Shown: positions 38,852 through 48,277, numbered from the stretch's first letter. The stretch: DNA of 64,000 nt from Pseudomonadota bacterium (GCA_021819125.1 JAKARW010000002.1:1-64000); one strand, 5' to 3'. Made by a program: numbers and translations. Notes: a model not told the origin generated them from the sequence alone.

Positions 38852-38957
38852 TTTTTATCAAGGTGTGCGCCCTGGTGTTGGGGGCCAAACGGGATTTCGG
38901 CGCCGGACAGTGGCCGCAAGGCAACTGGCGCCCCCCAGAGGATAAAATGGAGACCTC

Positions 38958-39356
38958 ATGACGACTGGCATGGCATTGAAAATGGCGGCGGATCCCATTG
39001 AGGCGATCGAACCGATTTGCGAAATCGACGACTTTGTCACGGTGAGCGCGGCGGCTCTTAAGAAGATGCGCGCGCTTATGGATGAGGAGGGTCCGGGGCC
39101 ACATTTTCTGCGTATATGGGTAAGTGGCGGAGGGTGCGCGGGGTTTCAGTACGGCTTTTGCTTCGAGCAAGCGAGCGAGCCCGGGGACCGGATCATCGAG
39201 AAAAGCGGGGTGCGCGTAGTCATCGATCCGCTTAGTCTGCCGTATCTCGCAAGCGTCACCATCGACTACCGGGACGACCTGAAGGGGGCGCGCTTTATCG
39301 TGAAAAACCCAAACGCCCGCACGACCTGCGGCTGCGGTAACTCGTTTTCCCCTTAA
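38958..39356 (+). CDS. ErpA/IscA-like Fe-S insertion protein
   Basis: The 132-residue A-type carrier has a first Cys in SGGGCAGFQYGF, and the C-terminal pair in TTCGCGNSF, as in ErpA and IscA. The N-terminus is about 25 residues longer than usual; an internal start such as ATG 38970 or 38985 is possible. It would deliver [4Fe-4S] or [2Fe-2S] clusters to apoproteins. It stands alone on the plus strand within the nif island and is preceded by its own sigma-54 promoter, so it is probably expressed with the nif genes. Confidence 0.88.
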   Translation: MTTGMALKMAADPIEAIEPICEIDDFVTVSAAALKKMRALMDEEGPGPHFLRIWVSGGGCAGFQYGFCFEQASEPGDRIIEKSGVRVVIDPLSLPYLASVTIDYRDDLKGARFIVKNPNARTTCGCGNSFSP

Positions 39357-39522
39357 AGCCGATGGCAAGTCCTTGCGCCAAGGCGTGCCGCAGGCCCTGT
39401 CGGCGAATGGCGGGCGTCACGCGCTGTTTTTTAAGCGTTCGACACACGCCGACATTTTAAGTCTGCGGGCATGTGGACGCGGCGTGGCAACCCGTACGCC
39501 TGACATCAGCGGATGGTAAGTG

Positions 39523-39810
39523 TCAGCCGAACTTGAATAATATCCCATAGCCTCCGCGCGGGTACTCCCAGCGGACGTTTCTATGTTCAGTGCATATCAC
39601 GCGGCAGGTCCCGCACTCCAAGCAGCCGTCTGTTATGAGAGTCACGCGCCCCGCGTTGTCCTCGGAATAGCACCCGGCCGGACAGCAGAACGTGCAAAAC
39701 TTTTCCTTGCACTGAACGGCGCAGACATTGGCGTCGGCGATTTCTATATGGGACCTGCCCGCGTCCACTCGATAGCGGTTTTGAAAAAGCTTCTCCTCTA
39801 TGCGTATCAT
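39523..39810 (-). CDS. fixX: FixX ferredoxin-like protein
   Basis: FixX is the ferredoxin-like partner of the FixABC complex. The 95-residue protein has the FixX cysteines [14 protein letters not shown] and [11 protein letters not shown], with the GCLECGTCR signature and the terminal [15 protein letters not shown]. The ATG at 39810 overlaps the fixC stop by 4 nt. It is the last gene of the nifV-nifW-fixABCX unit. Confidence 0.94.
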   Translation of the reverse strand: MIRIEEKLFQNRYRVDAGRSHIEIADANVCAVQCKEKFCTFCCPAGCYSEDNAGRVTLITDGCLECGTCRVICTEHRNVRWEYPRGGYGILFKFG

Positions 39811-41105
39811 TCGAAAGCCCTCCACAGCTTGAAGGCGTCCGCGAATAACCCGAAGGTTGTGCGGGCGCGCGTGAACGTCTTGCGGATCGCGCGCTCCTTG
39901 GTCTTTTTGTCGACGCCGTCGACGGTCAGCAAGGTGTGCGCGGCCTGGCTTGCGAGATTGGGGTAGGCGGTGAAGAACTGGCGATTTCGGTCCATGATGT
40001 CCGGAACGTCTTTATACTTTTTGAGGTCCTTCATCACGAAACTCTCGTCTAGGGCGGCGCGATAGGCCGCCAGATTTCGAGCGGTCATGGGCTTGTCGCG
40101 GGCTTTTAGGTCGATGACCGTTTCGGCGGCAATCCGCCCGGTGGTCATGGCGAGGTTGGATCCCTCGCGATGCACGGCGTTTACGAACATGCCGGCGTCG
40201 CCCACTATGAGCCAGCCGTCGCCATAGACCGCGGGGATGGCGTTATAGCCGCCCTCGGGAATGAGATGCGCCGTGTATTCCTTCATTTCACCGCCCGCGA
40301 GCAGCGGCTTTATGGCGGGATGCTCCTTCATCTGCTCAAGCAGGGCATAAGGCGCGATCCCGCTTTTCTTGAAGTCGGAGAGCAGGCAGCCGACCCCGAT
40401 CGTCACCGACTCTTTGTTCGTATACAAAAAGCCCGTGCCGACCATGCCCTGGGTGATCTTGCCGGCCATTTCTATGACGACACCCTCGGTGCCCTTGACG
40501 TTGAACCGCTCCTCGATGGTCGATTCCGGCAGGAAGTGGATTTCCTTGACGGCCAATCCGACGTCCTTGGGTTTCAATTCCTCGTGGAACCCGGCTTTGC
40601 GCGCAAGCAGCGAGTTCACACCGTCGGCAAGGATGACGACATCCGCATAGACAGAACCGTTCTCGCGGTCGGTGCGGACCCCCACCACCTGGCGTCCATC
40701 CATGTGCAGATCGAGCACCGTGGTCTCACATACGACCAGCGCCCCGGCATCCCGCACCTTTTGGGAAAACCAGCGGTCGAACTGGGAACGGATGATGGTG
40801 TAGCGATTATGGGGGGGCTTGCTGAAATCCGCCGACCGATACGTGCCGCCCAGGTAAGACTCGTCGTCTAGAACCCAGACGCGCTGTTCGATGATGTGGC
40901 GTTCAAGCGGCGCATCCTCGCGAAAATCCGGTATGACCCGCTCCAGGGCATCGGAATATAAGATCGCCCCCTGGACATTCTTGGACCCGGAATACTCGCC
41001 GCGCTCGATCTGCAAGACCTTGAGACCGGCCTTGGCCATGGTATAGGCCGCGGTATTCCCAGCCGGCCCCGCACCCACGACAATGGCATCAAAATGCTCG
41101 GACAT
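39807..41105 (-). CDS. fixC: FixC, flavoprotein of the FixABCX electron-bifurcating complex
   Basis: FixC resembles ETF-quinone oxidoreductase. The 432-residue protein has the FAD motif [15 protein letters not shown] at its N-terminus, a second flavin motif [25 protein letters not shown], and the FixC region [16 protein letters not shown]. FixABCX uses NADH to reduce quinone and, by flavin-based bifurcation, a low-potential ferredoxin or flavodoxin for nitrogenase. An AGGAGG site precedes the ATG. Confidence 0.95.
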   Translation of the reverse strand: MSEHFDAIVVGAGPAGNTAAYTMAKAGLKVLQIERGEYSGSKNVQGAILYSDALERVIPDFREDAPLERHIIEQRVWVLDDESYLGGTYRSADFSKPPHNRYTIIRSQFDRWFSQKVRDAGALVVCETTVLDLHMDGRQVVGVRTDRENGSVYADVVILADGVNSLLARKAGFHEELKPKDVGLAVKEIHFLPESTIEERFNVKGTEGVVIEMAGKITQGMVGTGFLYTNKESVTIGVGCLLSDFKKSGIAPYALLEQMKEHPAIKPLLAGGEMKEYTAHLIPEGGYNAIPAVYGDGWLIVGDAGMFVNAVHREGSNLAMTTGRIAAETVIDLKARDKPMTARNLAAYRAALDESFVMKDLKKYKDVPDIMDRNRQFFTAYPNLASQAAHTLLTVDGVDKKTKERAIRKTFTRARTTFGLFADAFKLWRAFE

Positions 41106-41121
41106 AAACCCTCCTTTGCCG

Positions 41122-42225
41122 TCAGCAGGCCTGCTTGCGCGCCTGCAGATGTTCCGTGAACGCCTGCGTCAACGCCGGCAGAATGGTCATGGCGTTGCCG
41201 ACGATACCGTAGTGCGCGAAATCGAAGATCGGGGCGTTGGCATCCTCGTTGATGGCGATGATCACGTCGGATTTGTCCATGCCCACGCGATGCTGCACGG
41301 CCCCCGAGATGCCGGCCGCGATATAAAGCCGCGGCCGAACGGTCTTCCCCGACTGCCCGACCTGGCGATCCGCGCCGACCCAGCCGGCCTGGATGACCGG
41401 ACGGCTCGCGCCCACCTCGGCGCCCAGCACGCGCGCAAGGTCCTGGATGAGGCGGAAGTTCTCCTGGCGCTTCATCCCGCGCCCGCCGCTTACGATAATG
41501 TCGGCGAACGGCAAGTTGGCCTCGGCCACATGGTCATCGGGAATAAACTGAAGGACCTTGGTGACGATCGACTCCTCGACGAGGGTGACCGGATGATCTA
41601 TGACGCGTCCCGTGCGCGCCGGGTCCGCCTGGGGTGTCACCATGACGCGCGGACGTATGGTCGCCATCTGCGGACGGTAGTTCAACGTCACGATGGTGCA
41701 TAACAGGCTGCCCCCGAAGGTCGGGCGGGTCGCTGCAAGCCCGCGGTTTTCGGGATCGATTGCAAGCCCGGTGCAATCGGCCGTAAGCCCGGTCTTCAAG
41801 GTCGTGGCCACGCTGCCGGCGAGGTCGCGCCCGAGCGTGGTCGCCCCCAGTAGCAGGATCTCCGGACAGTAGCGGTTGACGAGCTCAGTGAGGATTGCGG
41901 TATAGGGGGCGTTGCGGTAATCCTTTAGAGCCGGATGACACGCGAGGTAACAGAGGTCCGCGCCGTAGTGAATCGCCTGATCGCAGAACGCGCGGATGGC
42001 GCTATCCGGCGGGCCGAGCAAGACCGCGGCAAGCTCCACCTTGAGGGCATCGGCAAGCTTGCGGCCCTCGCCGAGCAACTCCCAGGAAACAGGATGAACG
42101 TGGCCCCGCTCATATTCGACGAAGACCCAGACACCCTTGTAGCCGGCCAGGCGTTCATCGAGCTTTTGAACGCGCCGGCCGGCGGGACGCGAAGCCGGCG
42201 CTTTTTGTGTCTCCGTGGATGTCAT
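41122..42225 (-). CDS. fixB: FixB, electron transfer flavoprotein alpha subunit
   Basis: The 367-residue ETF alpha-type protein has an N-terminal domain and the C-terminal FAD-binding signature [55 protein letters not shown], and [19 protein letters not shown]. FixA and FixB form the NADH-oxidising, bifurcating ETF of the Fix complex. The ATG overlaps the fixA stop by 4 nt. Confidence 0.95.
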   Translation of the reverse strand: MTSTETQKAPASRPAGRRVQKLDERLAGYKGVWVFVEYERGHVHPVSWELLGEGRKLADALKVELAAVLLGPPDSAIRAFCDQAIHYGADLCYLACHPALKDYRNAPYTAILTELVNRYCPEILLLGATTLGRDLAGSVATTLKTGLTADCTGLAIDPENRGLAATRPTFGGSLLCTIVTLNYRPQMATIRPRVMVTPQADPARTGRVIDHPVTLVEESIVTKVLQFIPDDHVAEANLPFADIIVSGGRGMKRQENFRLIQDLARVLGAEVGASRPVIQAGWVGADRQVGQSGKTVRPRLYIAAGISGAVQHRVGMDKSDVIIAINEDANAPIFDFAHYGIVGNAMTILPALTQAFTEHLQARKQAC

Positions 42226-43085
42226 AGGGGTCTCTCGTCAGGCACAGGGGAAGGGTTGATGGCGAGCGCCACGTCCGGATGCCGGGACACGATCTTTGCC
42301 ACCAAAGTCGCCGCCAGATCCACCGGCTGCCCGCTTTGTGTCTCGATGATCTCCGCGCGGCGATTGGTAGACGTCGGCGCAAAGACCTTGGAGACCGCCG
42401 TCGGCGAACCTTTCAGGCCGATCTTGGTGACATCCTCGATATGGGCATCGTCCTTGCTCCAGGTCGTAAGCTTATGGCGCTCGGCACGAAACACGTCCGT
42501 CAATGAGGCAAAGCGCATGTCATTGATGCCCTCGAGCACGGTGATGAGCGCAGGCAGCCTGGTCTTCAAGACCTGCACGCCACCCTCGGATCGTCTGTGC
42601 ACGACGATCTCGCGAGCCGAAAGGTCAAGAGAAACGATCTTGCTGACATAGGTGAGCAGCTGCATGTCGAGGCGGGTCGCGATCCCGGGCCCGACCTGCG
42701 CGGTATCGCCATCTATGGTCTGCTTGCCGGCAAACACGAGATCCACGGGCAAGCTCTGATGAACCTGACGTATGGCCGCCGACAGGGCGTAACTTGTGGC
42801 CAGCGTATCGGCACCAGCGAACGCCCGGTCTGTCAGAAGAATCGCCTCATCGGCGCCGAATGCCAAGGCCTTGCGGAGCGCCGCCTCGGCCTGCGGCGGG
42901 CCCATGCACAAGGCCGTGATGCGCCCGCGATAGCGATCCTTCAGGCGCAGCGCCTCCTCTAAAGCATAGAGATCGTAGGGATTGACGATCGCCGGCACCC
43001 CTTGACGCATGATCGTATTGGTGACCGGATGCACGCGGATCTGCGCGCTGTCTGGCACCTGTTTTATGCACACAAGGATATGCAT
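42222..43085 (-). CDS. fixA: FixA, electron transfer flavoprotein beta subunit
   Basis: The 287-residue ETF beta-type protein begins [20 protein letters not shown] and has [16 protein letters not shown], the nucleotide-binding [18 protein letters not shown] and [23 protein letters not shown] signatures. With FixB it oxidises NADH. The gene follows nifW directly and overlaps fixB. The position within a nifV-nifW operon ties electron supply to NifA control. Confidence 0.95.
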   Translation of the reverse strand: MHILVCIKQVPDSAQIRVHPVTNTIMRQGVPAIVNPYDLYALEEALRLKDRYRGRITALCMGPPQAEAALRKALAFGADEAILLTDRAFAGADTLATSYALSAAIRQVHQSLPVDLVFAGKQTIDGDTAQVGPGIATRLDMQLLTYVSKIVSLDLSAREIVVHRRSEGGVQVLKTRLPALITVLEGINDMRFASLTDVFRAERHKLTTWSKDDAHIEDVTKIGLKGSPTAVSKVFAPTSTNRRAEIIETQSGQPVDLAATLVAKIVSRHPDVALAINPSPVPDERPL

Positions 43086-43086
43086 G

Positions 43087-43449
43087 TCACTCCCCCTTGG
43101 GCCGCGTAACGGCGACGCGCGAAATGTTTGTTACCGCGACCTGCGGCGTCTGGTCCTGGAACACCCGGAAGACCTTTTCGGCCTGCGCGCTGGATCGCGC
43201 AAAGTCTTCATGGGACCGCTTGAGAAGCGAGGCGCACAGCGCGCGCAGGCTTTCGCTATCGGCTGGCGTGTCATCAAGGGCGGTCGCCAGATATTGGCGA
43301 AAACGCTTCAAGATATGGAGGCGGTTTACGTTCACGACGTGCCGGTCGTAGGGCACCGCGAAATAGTCAAAAAATTCCTCGGCCGCCGATAATTGGCCGA
43401 GATCGCGAAACAGCCGTTGGCTTTCGGATGCCTGGGATTTTTCATTCAT
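43087..43449 (-). CDS. nifW: NifW, nitrogenase-protective protein
   Basis: NifW helps assemble or protect the MoFe protein from oxygen. The 120-residue protein has the family pattern: LFRDLGQLSAAEEFFDYFAVPYDRHVVNVNRLHILKRF near the start and KVFRVFQDQ toward the end. The ATG overlaps the nifV stop by 4 nt, and fixA starts 2 nt after its own stop. Confidence 0.92.
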   Translation of the reverse strand: MNEKSQASESQRLFRDLGQLSAAEEFFDYFAVPYDRHVVNVNRLHILKRFRQYLATALDDTPADSESLRALCASLLKRSHEDFARSSAQAEKVFRVFQDQTPQVAVTNISRVAVTRPKGE

Positions 43450-44588
43450 ATGGTCACCCCGATCAAGCGCGCGCGTTGAGTCTCGCCAAGAAAATCGCGC
43501 AGATCCTGGTCGCTCGGCGAGGTCTTGGTGCGGATGGTATGGGCCCGGATGAGAGGCACGATCCCGCGCGCCTGCTCACGGCTCAAGGTGATGCCGAGCT
43601 TGTCATAGACATAAGTCACGGCCTGCGAGCCCGAGTATTTTCCAAGCACGATGCGATGCGATCGGCCGACTTCCGCCGGGTCGAATCCCTGATAGGTCCG
43701 TACATCCTTCAAAAGCCCATCGACATGGATGCCGGCCTCGTGGGTAAAAACGGCGTCGCCCACCACGCTCTTTTGGGGAGGGGCCGGTCGGCCCGAGGCC
43801 CGGCCGACAAGCTCCGAGATCGTCGGCAGCTGTTTCATATCGATGCCGGTCGTGCGCCGGTAGATCACATGAAGCGCGAGCGCGACCTCTTCTAGGCTTG
43901 CGTTGCCGGCGCGCTCACCGAGGCCATTGACGGTCGTATTGACGTAGCGCGCGCCGGCAAGCACCGCCGCGAGCGTATTGGCGGTCGCAAGGCCGAGATC
44001 GTCGTGCGCATGCATCTCGATCGGCAGGTCGGTGTTTGCCACGAGCGCATGGAGACGTTCGTGGGTGGTGAATGGATCCAGCACCCCCAGGGTATCGGCA
44101 AACCGCAGACGCCAGGCACCGGCCTTTTGCGCCACCTCCGCCACGCGGTACAAAAAATCGGGATCGGCGCGCGAGGCATCCTCGGCGCCCACCGACACAC
44201 TCATCCCGCGATCAACGGCGGTACCCACAAAACGCTCTACGGTCTTTAGCACCCACGCGCGGTTGCGTTTGAGTTTGTACGCCATATGAATGTCCGACAC
44301 CGGAATGGATAGATGCACCAGGACGTTTCCGCAGAGGCTCGCGGCATCGAGGTCGGCGTGACACATGCGTGCCCACACCATGAGTCGGGCGCGCAGGCCA
44401 AGCGCGCCGATCGCGCGGATCGTTTCGCGCTCCTCGGGACTTAGAATCGGTATACCGACCTCCATCTCCGCCACCCCGGCCTTATCCAGGGCACAAGCGA
44501 TGGCGATCTTCTCCTCGGCGCTAAAGACCACGCCTGCGGTCTGTTCGCCGTCGCGCAGCGTGGTATCGTTGATGCCGACGTTAAGATC
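43446..44588 (-). CDS. nifV: Homocitrate synthase NifV
   Basis: NifV condenses acetyl-CoA and 2-oxoglutarate to homocitrate, the organic ligand of FeMo-co. The 380-residue protein begins MDLNVGINDTTLRDGEQTAGVVF, the DRE-TIM metallolyase signature, and has HAHDDLGLATANTLAA and NGLGERAGNASLEEVA. I chose ATG 44588 because it gives the canonical N-terminus and follows a GAGGG run; the frame extends upstream without support. A canonical sigma-54 promoter lies 41 nt before this start. Confidence 0.95.
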   Translation of the reverse strand, partial: DLNVGINDTTLRDGEQTAGVVFSAEEKIAIACALDKAGVAEMEVGIPILSPEERETIRAIGALGLRARLMVWARMCHADLDAASLCGNVLVHLSIPVSDIHMAYKLKRNRAWVLKTVERFVGTAVDRGMSVSVGAEDASRADPDFLYRVAEVAQKAGAWRLRFADTLGVLDPFTTHERLHALVANTDLPIEMHAHDDLGLATANTLAAVLAGARYVNTTVNGLGERAGNASLEEVALALHVIYRRTTGIDMKQLPTISELVGRASGRPAPPQKSVVGDAVFTHEAGIHVDGLLKDVRTYQGFDPAEVGRSHRIVLGKYSGSQAVTYVYDKLGITLSREQARGIVPLIRAHTIRTKTSPSDQDLRDFLGETQRARLIGVTI

Positions 44589-44628
44589 CATGGCGTAAGC
44601 CCTCAAAGCCGTTCGTAGATCACCAATA

Positions 44629-44643
44629 GCAAGGGCCATGCCA
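44629..44643 (-). promoter_or_regulatory. Sigma-54 promoter of the nifV-nifW-fixABCX operon
   Basis: The minus strand reads TGGCAT-GGCCC-TTGC with exact spacing. Transcription should start near 44617, only about 30 nt before the nifV ATG. NifA boxes lie at 44705-44720 and 44729-44744. Confidence 0.92.
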
Positions 44644-44704
44644 AGGGCCAAAGCGCCATAAAACCGCGGCGCGGCGCCGATCGCGCCTTGGCAAATGATG
44701 AAGG

Positions 44705-44720
44705 TGTCGGTTTTGCGACC
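44705..44720. promoter_or_regulatory. Near-match NifA box upstream of nifV
   Basis: TGTCGGTTTTGCGACC differs from TGT-N10-ACA only in the final base. Its centre is 24 bp from that of the perfect box at 44729-44744. Confidence 0.55.
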
Positions 44721-44728
44721 TACGCGCG

Positions 44729-44744
44729 TGTCGGTAAGCCGACA
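44729..44744. promoter_or_regulatory. NifA box upstream of nifV
   Basis: TGTCGGTAAGCCGACA is a perfect TGT-N10-ACA with fully symmetric arms (TGTCGG...CCGACA). It lies about 87 nt upstream of the nifV -24 element. Confidence 0.88.
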
Positions 44745-44922
44745 GGGTGCGGGGCCCGGATGACGCCGGGTTCCGCTCAGTGGAATCTATCGTGAGATGC
44801 GCCGCCTTCGTCGGAAATGGCAATAATGGCGGACGGCGACCAGGAAAGCGCGTAATCGGCGGCGAGCGACGGCGCACGGCGCGAGACTCGCCGCGCACAC
44901 CAGGCGCCGGTGCGCGCCGGTC

Positions 44923-45330
44923 TCAGGCGACGCGACTTGCGTCGGGCGCGGCCTCGTGTTTGGCGCGGTAATCCGCGACCGCCGCGCGGATGGCATCCTC
45001 GGCCAGGACCGAGCAGTGGATCTTGACCGGCGGCAGCGCCAGTTCATCGGCTATCGCCTGGTTACTGATCGTCAAGGCCTCCGCCAAGGTCCGCCCCTTC
45101 AGCCACTCGGTCGTGAGGGAACTCGCGGCGATCGCGCTTCCACAGCCGTAGGTCTTAAACCGAGCCTCGGCGATGACGCCGCGGTCGTCCACACGAATCT
45201 GCAGACGCATGACATCCCCGCAGGCCGGTGCCCCGACCATGCCTGTTCCGACGGCATCATCGTTTTTGTCGAACCCCCCGACGTTACGGGGGTTTTCGTA
45301 ATGATCGAGTACCTTATCGCCATAACTCAT
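44923..45330 (-). CDS. nifU: Short NifU/IscU-type Fe-S scaffold
   Basis: The 135-residue protein is the IscU-like scaffold domain only: MSYGDKVLDHYENPRNVGGFD at the start and the three ligand cysteines in GAPACGDVM, TYGCGSAIAASSL and PPVKIHCSVLAEDAI. The [2Fe-2S] middle domain and Nfu domain of full NifU are missing. It works with NifS to build Fe-S clusters for nitrogenase. The ATG at 45330 was chosen for the canonical N-terminus. It is monocistronic on the minus strand and has its own sigma-54 promoter. It could equally be named iscU. Confidence 0.92.
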   Translation of the reverse strand: MSYGDKVLDHYENPRNVGGFDKNDDAVGTGMVGAPACGDVMRLQIRVDDRGVIAEARFKTYGCGSAIAASSLTTEWLKGRTLAEALTISNQAIADELALPPVKIHCSVLAEDAIRAAVADYRAKHEAAPDASRVA

Positions 45331-45463
45331 GGTGGTTAATCTCCTGCAAACGATACGTGGGCCGCGCGGGGGCCGGAGGCGGTATAAGGTGGGGCCTGCA
45401 GATCGGCCATCATTGCGCCCGGTGCCGTCATACCGTCCGCAGGCTCCACGCCGTACGTGAGGG

Positions 45464-45478
45464 GCAAATCCCGTGCCA
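45464..45478 (-). promoter_or_regulatory. Sigma-54 promoter of nifU
   Basis: The minus strand reads TGGCAC-GGGAT-TTGC, a perfect -24/-12 element 134 nt before the nifU start. Two NifA boxes follow upstream at 45511-45526 and 45551-45566. Confidence 0.92.
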
Positions 45479-45510
45479 CTTAAAAAAGCCAGCCCGCGTG
45501 AGGCCCGGCC

Positions 45511-45526
45511 TGTCGGCTCATCGACA
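45511..45526. promoter_or_regulatory. NifA box 1 between nifU and nifA
   Basis: TGTCGGCTCATCGACA matches TGT-N10-ACA with symmetric TGTCG...CGACA arms. It is 34 nt from the nifU -24 element. Confidence 0.85.
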
Positions 45527-45550
45527 ATACCCGTACATAATGTCCGTGTT

Positions 45551-45566
45551 TGTCGCATACGAGACA
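45551..45566. promoter_or_regulatory. NifA box 2 between nifU and nifA
   Basis: TGTCGCATACGAGACA matches TGT-N10-ACA. Its centre is exactly 40 bp from box 1, and it lies about 92 nt upstream of a weaker plus-strand sigma-54-like element before nifA. Confidence 0.8.
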
Positions 45567-45657
45567 AACCCCGGGGCGGATAGGCCGAAACCACGGATGG
45601 TCCGTTGGGGCCGCAAGCGGCGGGTAAACACACTCGATAGGGGCAACAGCAAGACTT

Positions 45658-45672
45658 GGGGACACATCTTGC
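45658..45672 (+). promoter_or_regulatory. Possible sigma-54 element before nifA
   Basis: GGGGAC-ACATC-TTGC has the correct spacing and keeps the -24 GG and -12 GC but lacks the T and C of TGGCAC. It could allow NifA autoactivation using the shared boxes. This is a weak call; a TAGAAT at 45703-45708 could instead be a -10 without a clear -35. Confidence 0.3.
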
Positions 45673-45741
45673 AAGCGGTACGTAAATTGCCTGATGTCGC
45701 GCTAGAATCGGAAATCAGGGGTGTCTGATGGGAATGGAGTC

Positions 45742-47349
45742 ATGACCAAGCGGCCAGAAACGAATGCGCCAAGGCAGATGCTCGCCATGTACGAGATCAG
45801 TAAGGCCCTCAACTCCTGCACCGACCTCGCCAAAAATTTGCGGGCGACCCTCGAAATCCTGGCGTCTTATCTGCACATGCAGCGCGGCATGGTGGCGCTC
45901 GTGCAGGACGACGGGGCCTTGCAGACGGTGAGCGCCCACGGCCTGAGCCGTCAAGAGAAGGACCGCGGGCGCTACCTGAGGGGCGAAGGCATCATCGGAC
46001 GGGTCCTGAAGACCGGTCTGCCCATGGTCATACCGGACGTGGCCGACGAACCGTTGTTTTTGAACCGCACGCAGTCGCGGGATCTCGGCGAGGGGAGCGC
46101 GATCGCATTCATCTGCGTGCCGATCAAGGTGGATCGCGAGACAGTCGGGGTATTGAGTGTGGACCGCGAGGCCGATGCCGGACAGCGGGCCACGCGCTTT
46201 GAACAGGACGTGCGCTTCCTGAAGATGGTCACGATCCTGATCGGACACGCAGTCAAGCAAAACCGCGTGATCGCCGCCGAACGCGCCGAGCTGTTGTCGG
46301 AAAAACATCGACTCGAGACCGCCTTGAAGGGCCGCTACAGCATCGACAACGTGATCGGCCATGGCAAGCGCATGCAAGAGGTGTTCGCGGAGGTCCACAA
46401 AGTGGCGCCGGGGCGCGCCACCGTGCTTTTGCGCGGCGAATCGGGGACCGGAAAGGAGATGATCGCGCGCGCCATTCATTATCTGAGCCCACGCAAGGAC
46501 AAGCCCTTCGTGCGCGTTAATTGCGCGGCGCTCACCGAGACCCTGCTCGAATCCGAACTCTTCGGCCACGAAAAGGGGGCCTTCACCGGCGCCTCGCAAG
46601 AGCGCAAAGGGCGCTTTGAATCCGCGCACGGCGGTACGCTCTTTTTAGACGAGATCGGTGAGATCTCGCCGGCCTTCCAGACAAAGCTCTTGCGCGTGCT
46701 CCAGGAGCGTGAATTCGAACGGGTCGGCGGCAACAAGTCGATTCGGGTCGACGTGCGCCTGATATGCGCCACCAACCGCGACCTGGAAGCGGCGATCGCC
46801 GATGGCACGTTCCGCGAAGACCTCTACTATCGCATCAATGTCGTGGCGATCTTCCTGCCGCCGTTGCGCGAGCGCCACGAGGACATCCCGTTTTTGGTCG
46901 AGCATTGCCTCGAGAAATTCAACCGGGAGAACGGCCGGCGGGTGCGCATAGCGCCGGAGGCTATGCGCACCCTCCTGCAATGCAACTGGACCGGCAACGT
47001 GCGCGAGCTCGAAAACTGCGTGGAGCGCTCCGCAACCATGGCGCAAGGCGAGGTCATCGAACTTCCGGACCTCTCCTGTCAGCAGGGGAAGTGCTTTTCG
47101 GGGGTGCTGCAGGAAGGCTTTGGCGCCAAAGGCGCGGCCCATTCCCTGGCCCGCATGGACGCGCGCCCCGGTGTGCCGGCCATGGGGAGCGACGCCGCGC
47201 CGCCTCCGGGCTCCGAGCGCGAACGCCTGATCTGGGCCCTCGAGCAATGCGGATGGGTCCAGGCGAAGGCCGCGCGTCTTCTCAACCTCACGCCACGACA
47301 GGTCGGCTACGCCTTGAAAAAGCATGCCATCCCGCTGCGACGCCTCTAA
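45742..47349 (+). CDS. nifA: Nif-specific sigma-54 activator NifA, oxygen-sensitive type
   Basis: NifA activates sigma-54 nif promoters. The protein (about 535 residues) has an N-terminal GAF domain (about 15-170), an AAA+ domain with Walker A GESGTGKE, the GAFTGA loop that contacts sigma-54, and a C-terminal helix-turn-helix ([24 protein letters not shown]). Between AAA+ and HTH are Cys residues in exact C-X11-C-X19-C-X4-C spacing (about Cys414, 426, 446, 451), the motif of redox- and oxygen-responsive NifA; class I NifA proteins paired with NifL lack it. The ATG at 45742 is preferred over an upstream GTG at 45721. No nifL is seen. Confidence 0.96.
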   Translation: MTKRPETNAPRQMLAMYEISKALNSCTDLAKNLRATLEILASYLHMQRGMVALVQDDGALQTVSAHGLSRQEKDRGRYLRGEGIIGRVLKTGLPMVIPDVADEPLFLNRTQSRDLGEGSAIAFICVPIKVDRETVGVLSVDREADAGQRATRFEQDVRFLKMVTILIGHAVKQNRVIAAERAELLSEKHRLETALKGRYSIDNVIGHGKRMQEVFAEVHKVAPGRATVLLRGESGTGKEMIARAIHYLSPRKDKPFVRVNCAALTETLLESELFGHEKGAFTGASQERKGRFESAHGGTLFLDEIGEISPAFQTKLLRVLQEREFERVGGNKSIRVDVRLICATNRDLEAAIADGTFREDLYYRINVVAIFLPPLRERHEDIPFLVEHCLEKFNRENGRRVRIAPEAMRTLLQCNWTGNVRELENCVERSATMAQGEVIELPDLSCQQGKCFSGVLQEGFGAKGAAHSLARMDARPGVPAMGSDAAPPPGSERERLIWALEQCGWVQAKAARLLNLTPRQVGYALKKHAIPLRRL

Positions 47350-47357
47350 CCGAGTCA

Positions 47358-47373
47358 TGTCGGAAAGCCGACC
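47358..47373. promoter_or_regulatory. Near-match NifA box upstream of the LRV gene
   Basis: TGTCGGAAAGCCGACC differs from TGT-N10-ACA only in the last base and resembles the nifV near-match. It lies 85 nt upstream of the -24 GG at 47458. Confidence 0.5.
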
Positions 47374-47456
47374 TTTTTGCGTGCACCGTGTCAGCCGCGT
47401 CGCAAAACGCACGCGCCATGTACGGCAAAGACCGCCGCACGCGCACGAATCGGGCC

Positions 47457-47471
47457 TGGTACGCTCATTGC
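47457..47471 (+). promoter_or_regulatory. Sigma-54 promoter of the LRV FeS protein gene
   Basis: The plus strand reads TGGTAC-GCTCA-TTGC with exact -24/-12 spacing, 92 nt before the LRV gene start. A near-match NifA box is upstream. Confidence 0.8.
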
Positions 47472-47562
47472 TTGGGAATAGCGAGATCGCAAAGACCGGC
47501 GCGCCCCGGGGCGTAACGGGGCGTTTCTCGCAATGTAAGCGGCCTTAACGCGGAGGTGACCC

Positions 47563-48195
47563 ATGACGACGGACAAAACGACCTGCGCGGTAAGACATGA
47601 TTCCGGCCTAGGGAAGGAATGCGTGGATTGCCGCATCCGCGGGGCCCCGTGGCCGGCCCAGTGCCATCCAGGATCCATGTGTCCATTTGCCCGCCGCACT
47701 ATGGGCGTCCACCGCTTTTTCCGGGGCAACCCCTCGTTTGGCACGCGTTGCGCCACCCCCGAGTGGCCCGATCGAGTCCGCCGGGCGGCCGTCGCTCGCG
47801 CCCACCCCTATTACGCCTCGGAACTTCTCCACGACCCGGACCGGCATGTACGCCGCCAAGCGGTCAAGCGCGCGCCGCTTGGCCAGATCTTGCCGCTGCG
47901 CGAGGATGCCTGCGCGCTCGTGCGGGTTGCGGTGGCGCGCCGACTGTTCGGAAGCGATCTCATCATCATGATGGACGATCCGGATCTTACCGTCCGACGC
48001 ATCGTGGCTTCGCGCGTCACAACACACATGCTGCCGCTCATGCTCGGCGACAACGACCCCCATGTCCGACGGGTCCTGGCGCGACGCATAGACGCATTTT
48101 GGCTTACGGTCCTTGCCGAGGATCCCACGGCCGACGTCCGAGCGATCGTAGCCGGCCGCCTGCAATGGGCCGTGTCGGCGATGTGCTCGGATTAG
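47563..48195 (+). CDS. Leucine-rich repeat variant (LRV) protein with FeS cluster motif
   Basis: The 210-residue protein has an N-terminal cysteine cluster (Cys8, 20, 23, 34, 40) of the LRV FeS type, then tandem LRV repeats such as ELLHDPDRHVRRQAVKRAP, MMDDPDLTVRRIVASR and LGDNDPHVRRVLARR. The founding member came from the Azotobacter nif region, where it is an Fe-S protein of unknown role. The predicted sigma-54 promoter just upstream and the position after nifA support membership of the nif regulon. Confidence 0.85.
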   Translation: MTTDKTTCAVRHDSGLGKECVDCRIRGAPWPAQCHPGSMCPFARRTMGVHRFFRGNPSFGTRCATPEWPDRVRRAAVARAHPYYASELLHDPDRHVRRQAVKRAPLGQILPLREDACALVRVAVARRLFGSDLIIMMDDPDLTVRRIVASRVTTHMLPLMLGDNDPHVRRVLARRIDAFWLTVLAEDPTADVRAIVAGRLQWAVSAMCSD

Positions 48196-48277
48196 ACCAT
48201 GTGCCGGTTTGCGTCCTCGCATGGCCGGGGCGGGCAACGAACCGGCCGCGACCGGCCGCACGTCGGGTGGCCTGACC

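Noticed and set aside
45742-47349. nifL-nifA pair
   Set aside because: No PAS/histidine-kinase-like gene precedes nifA; the upstream region is the nifU-nifA control region.
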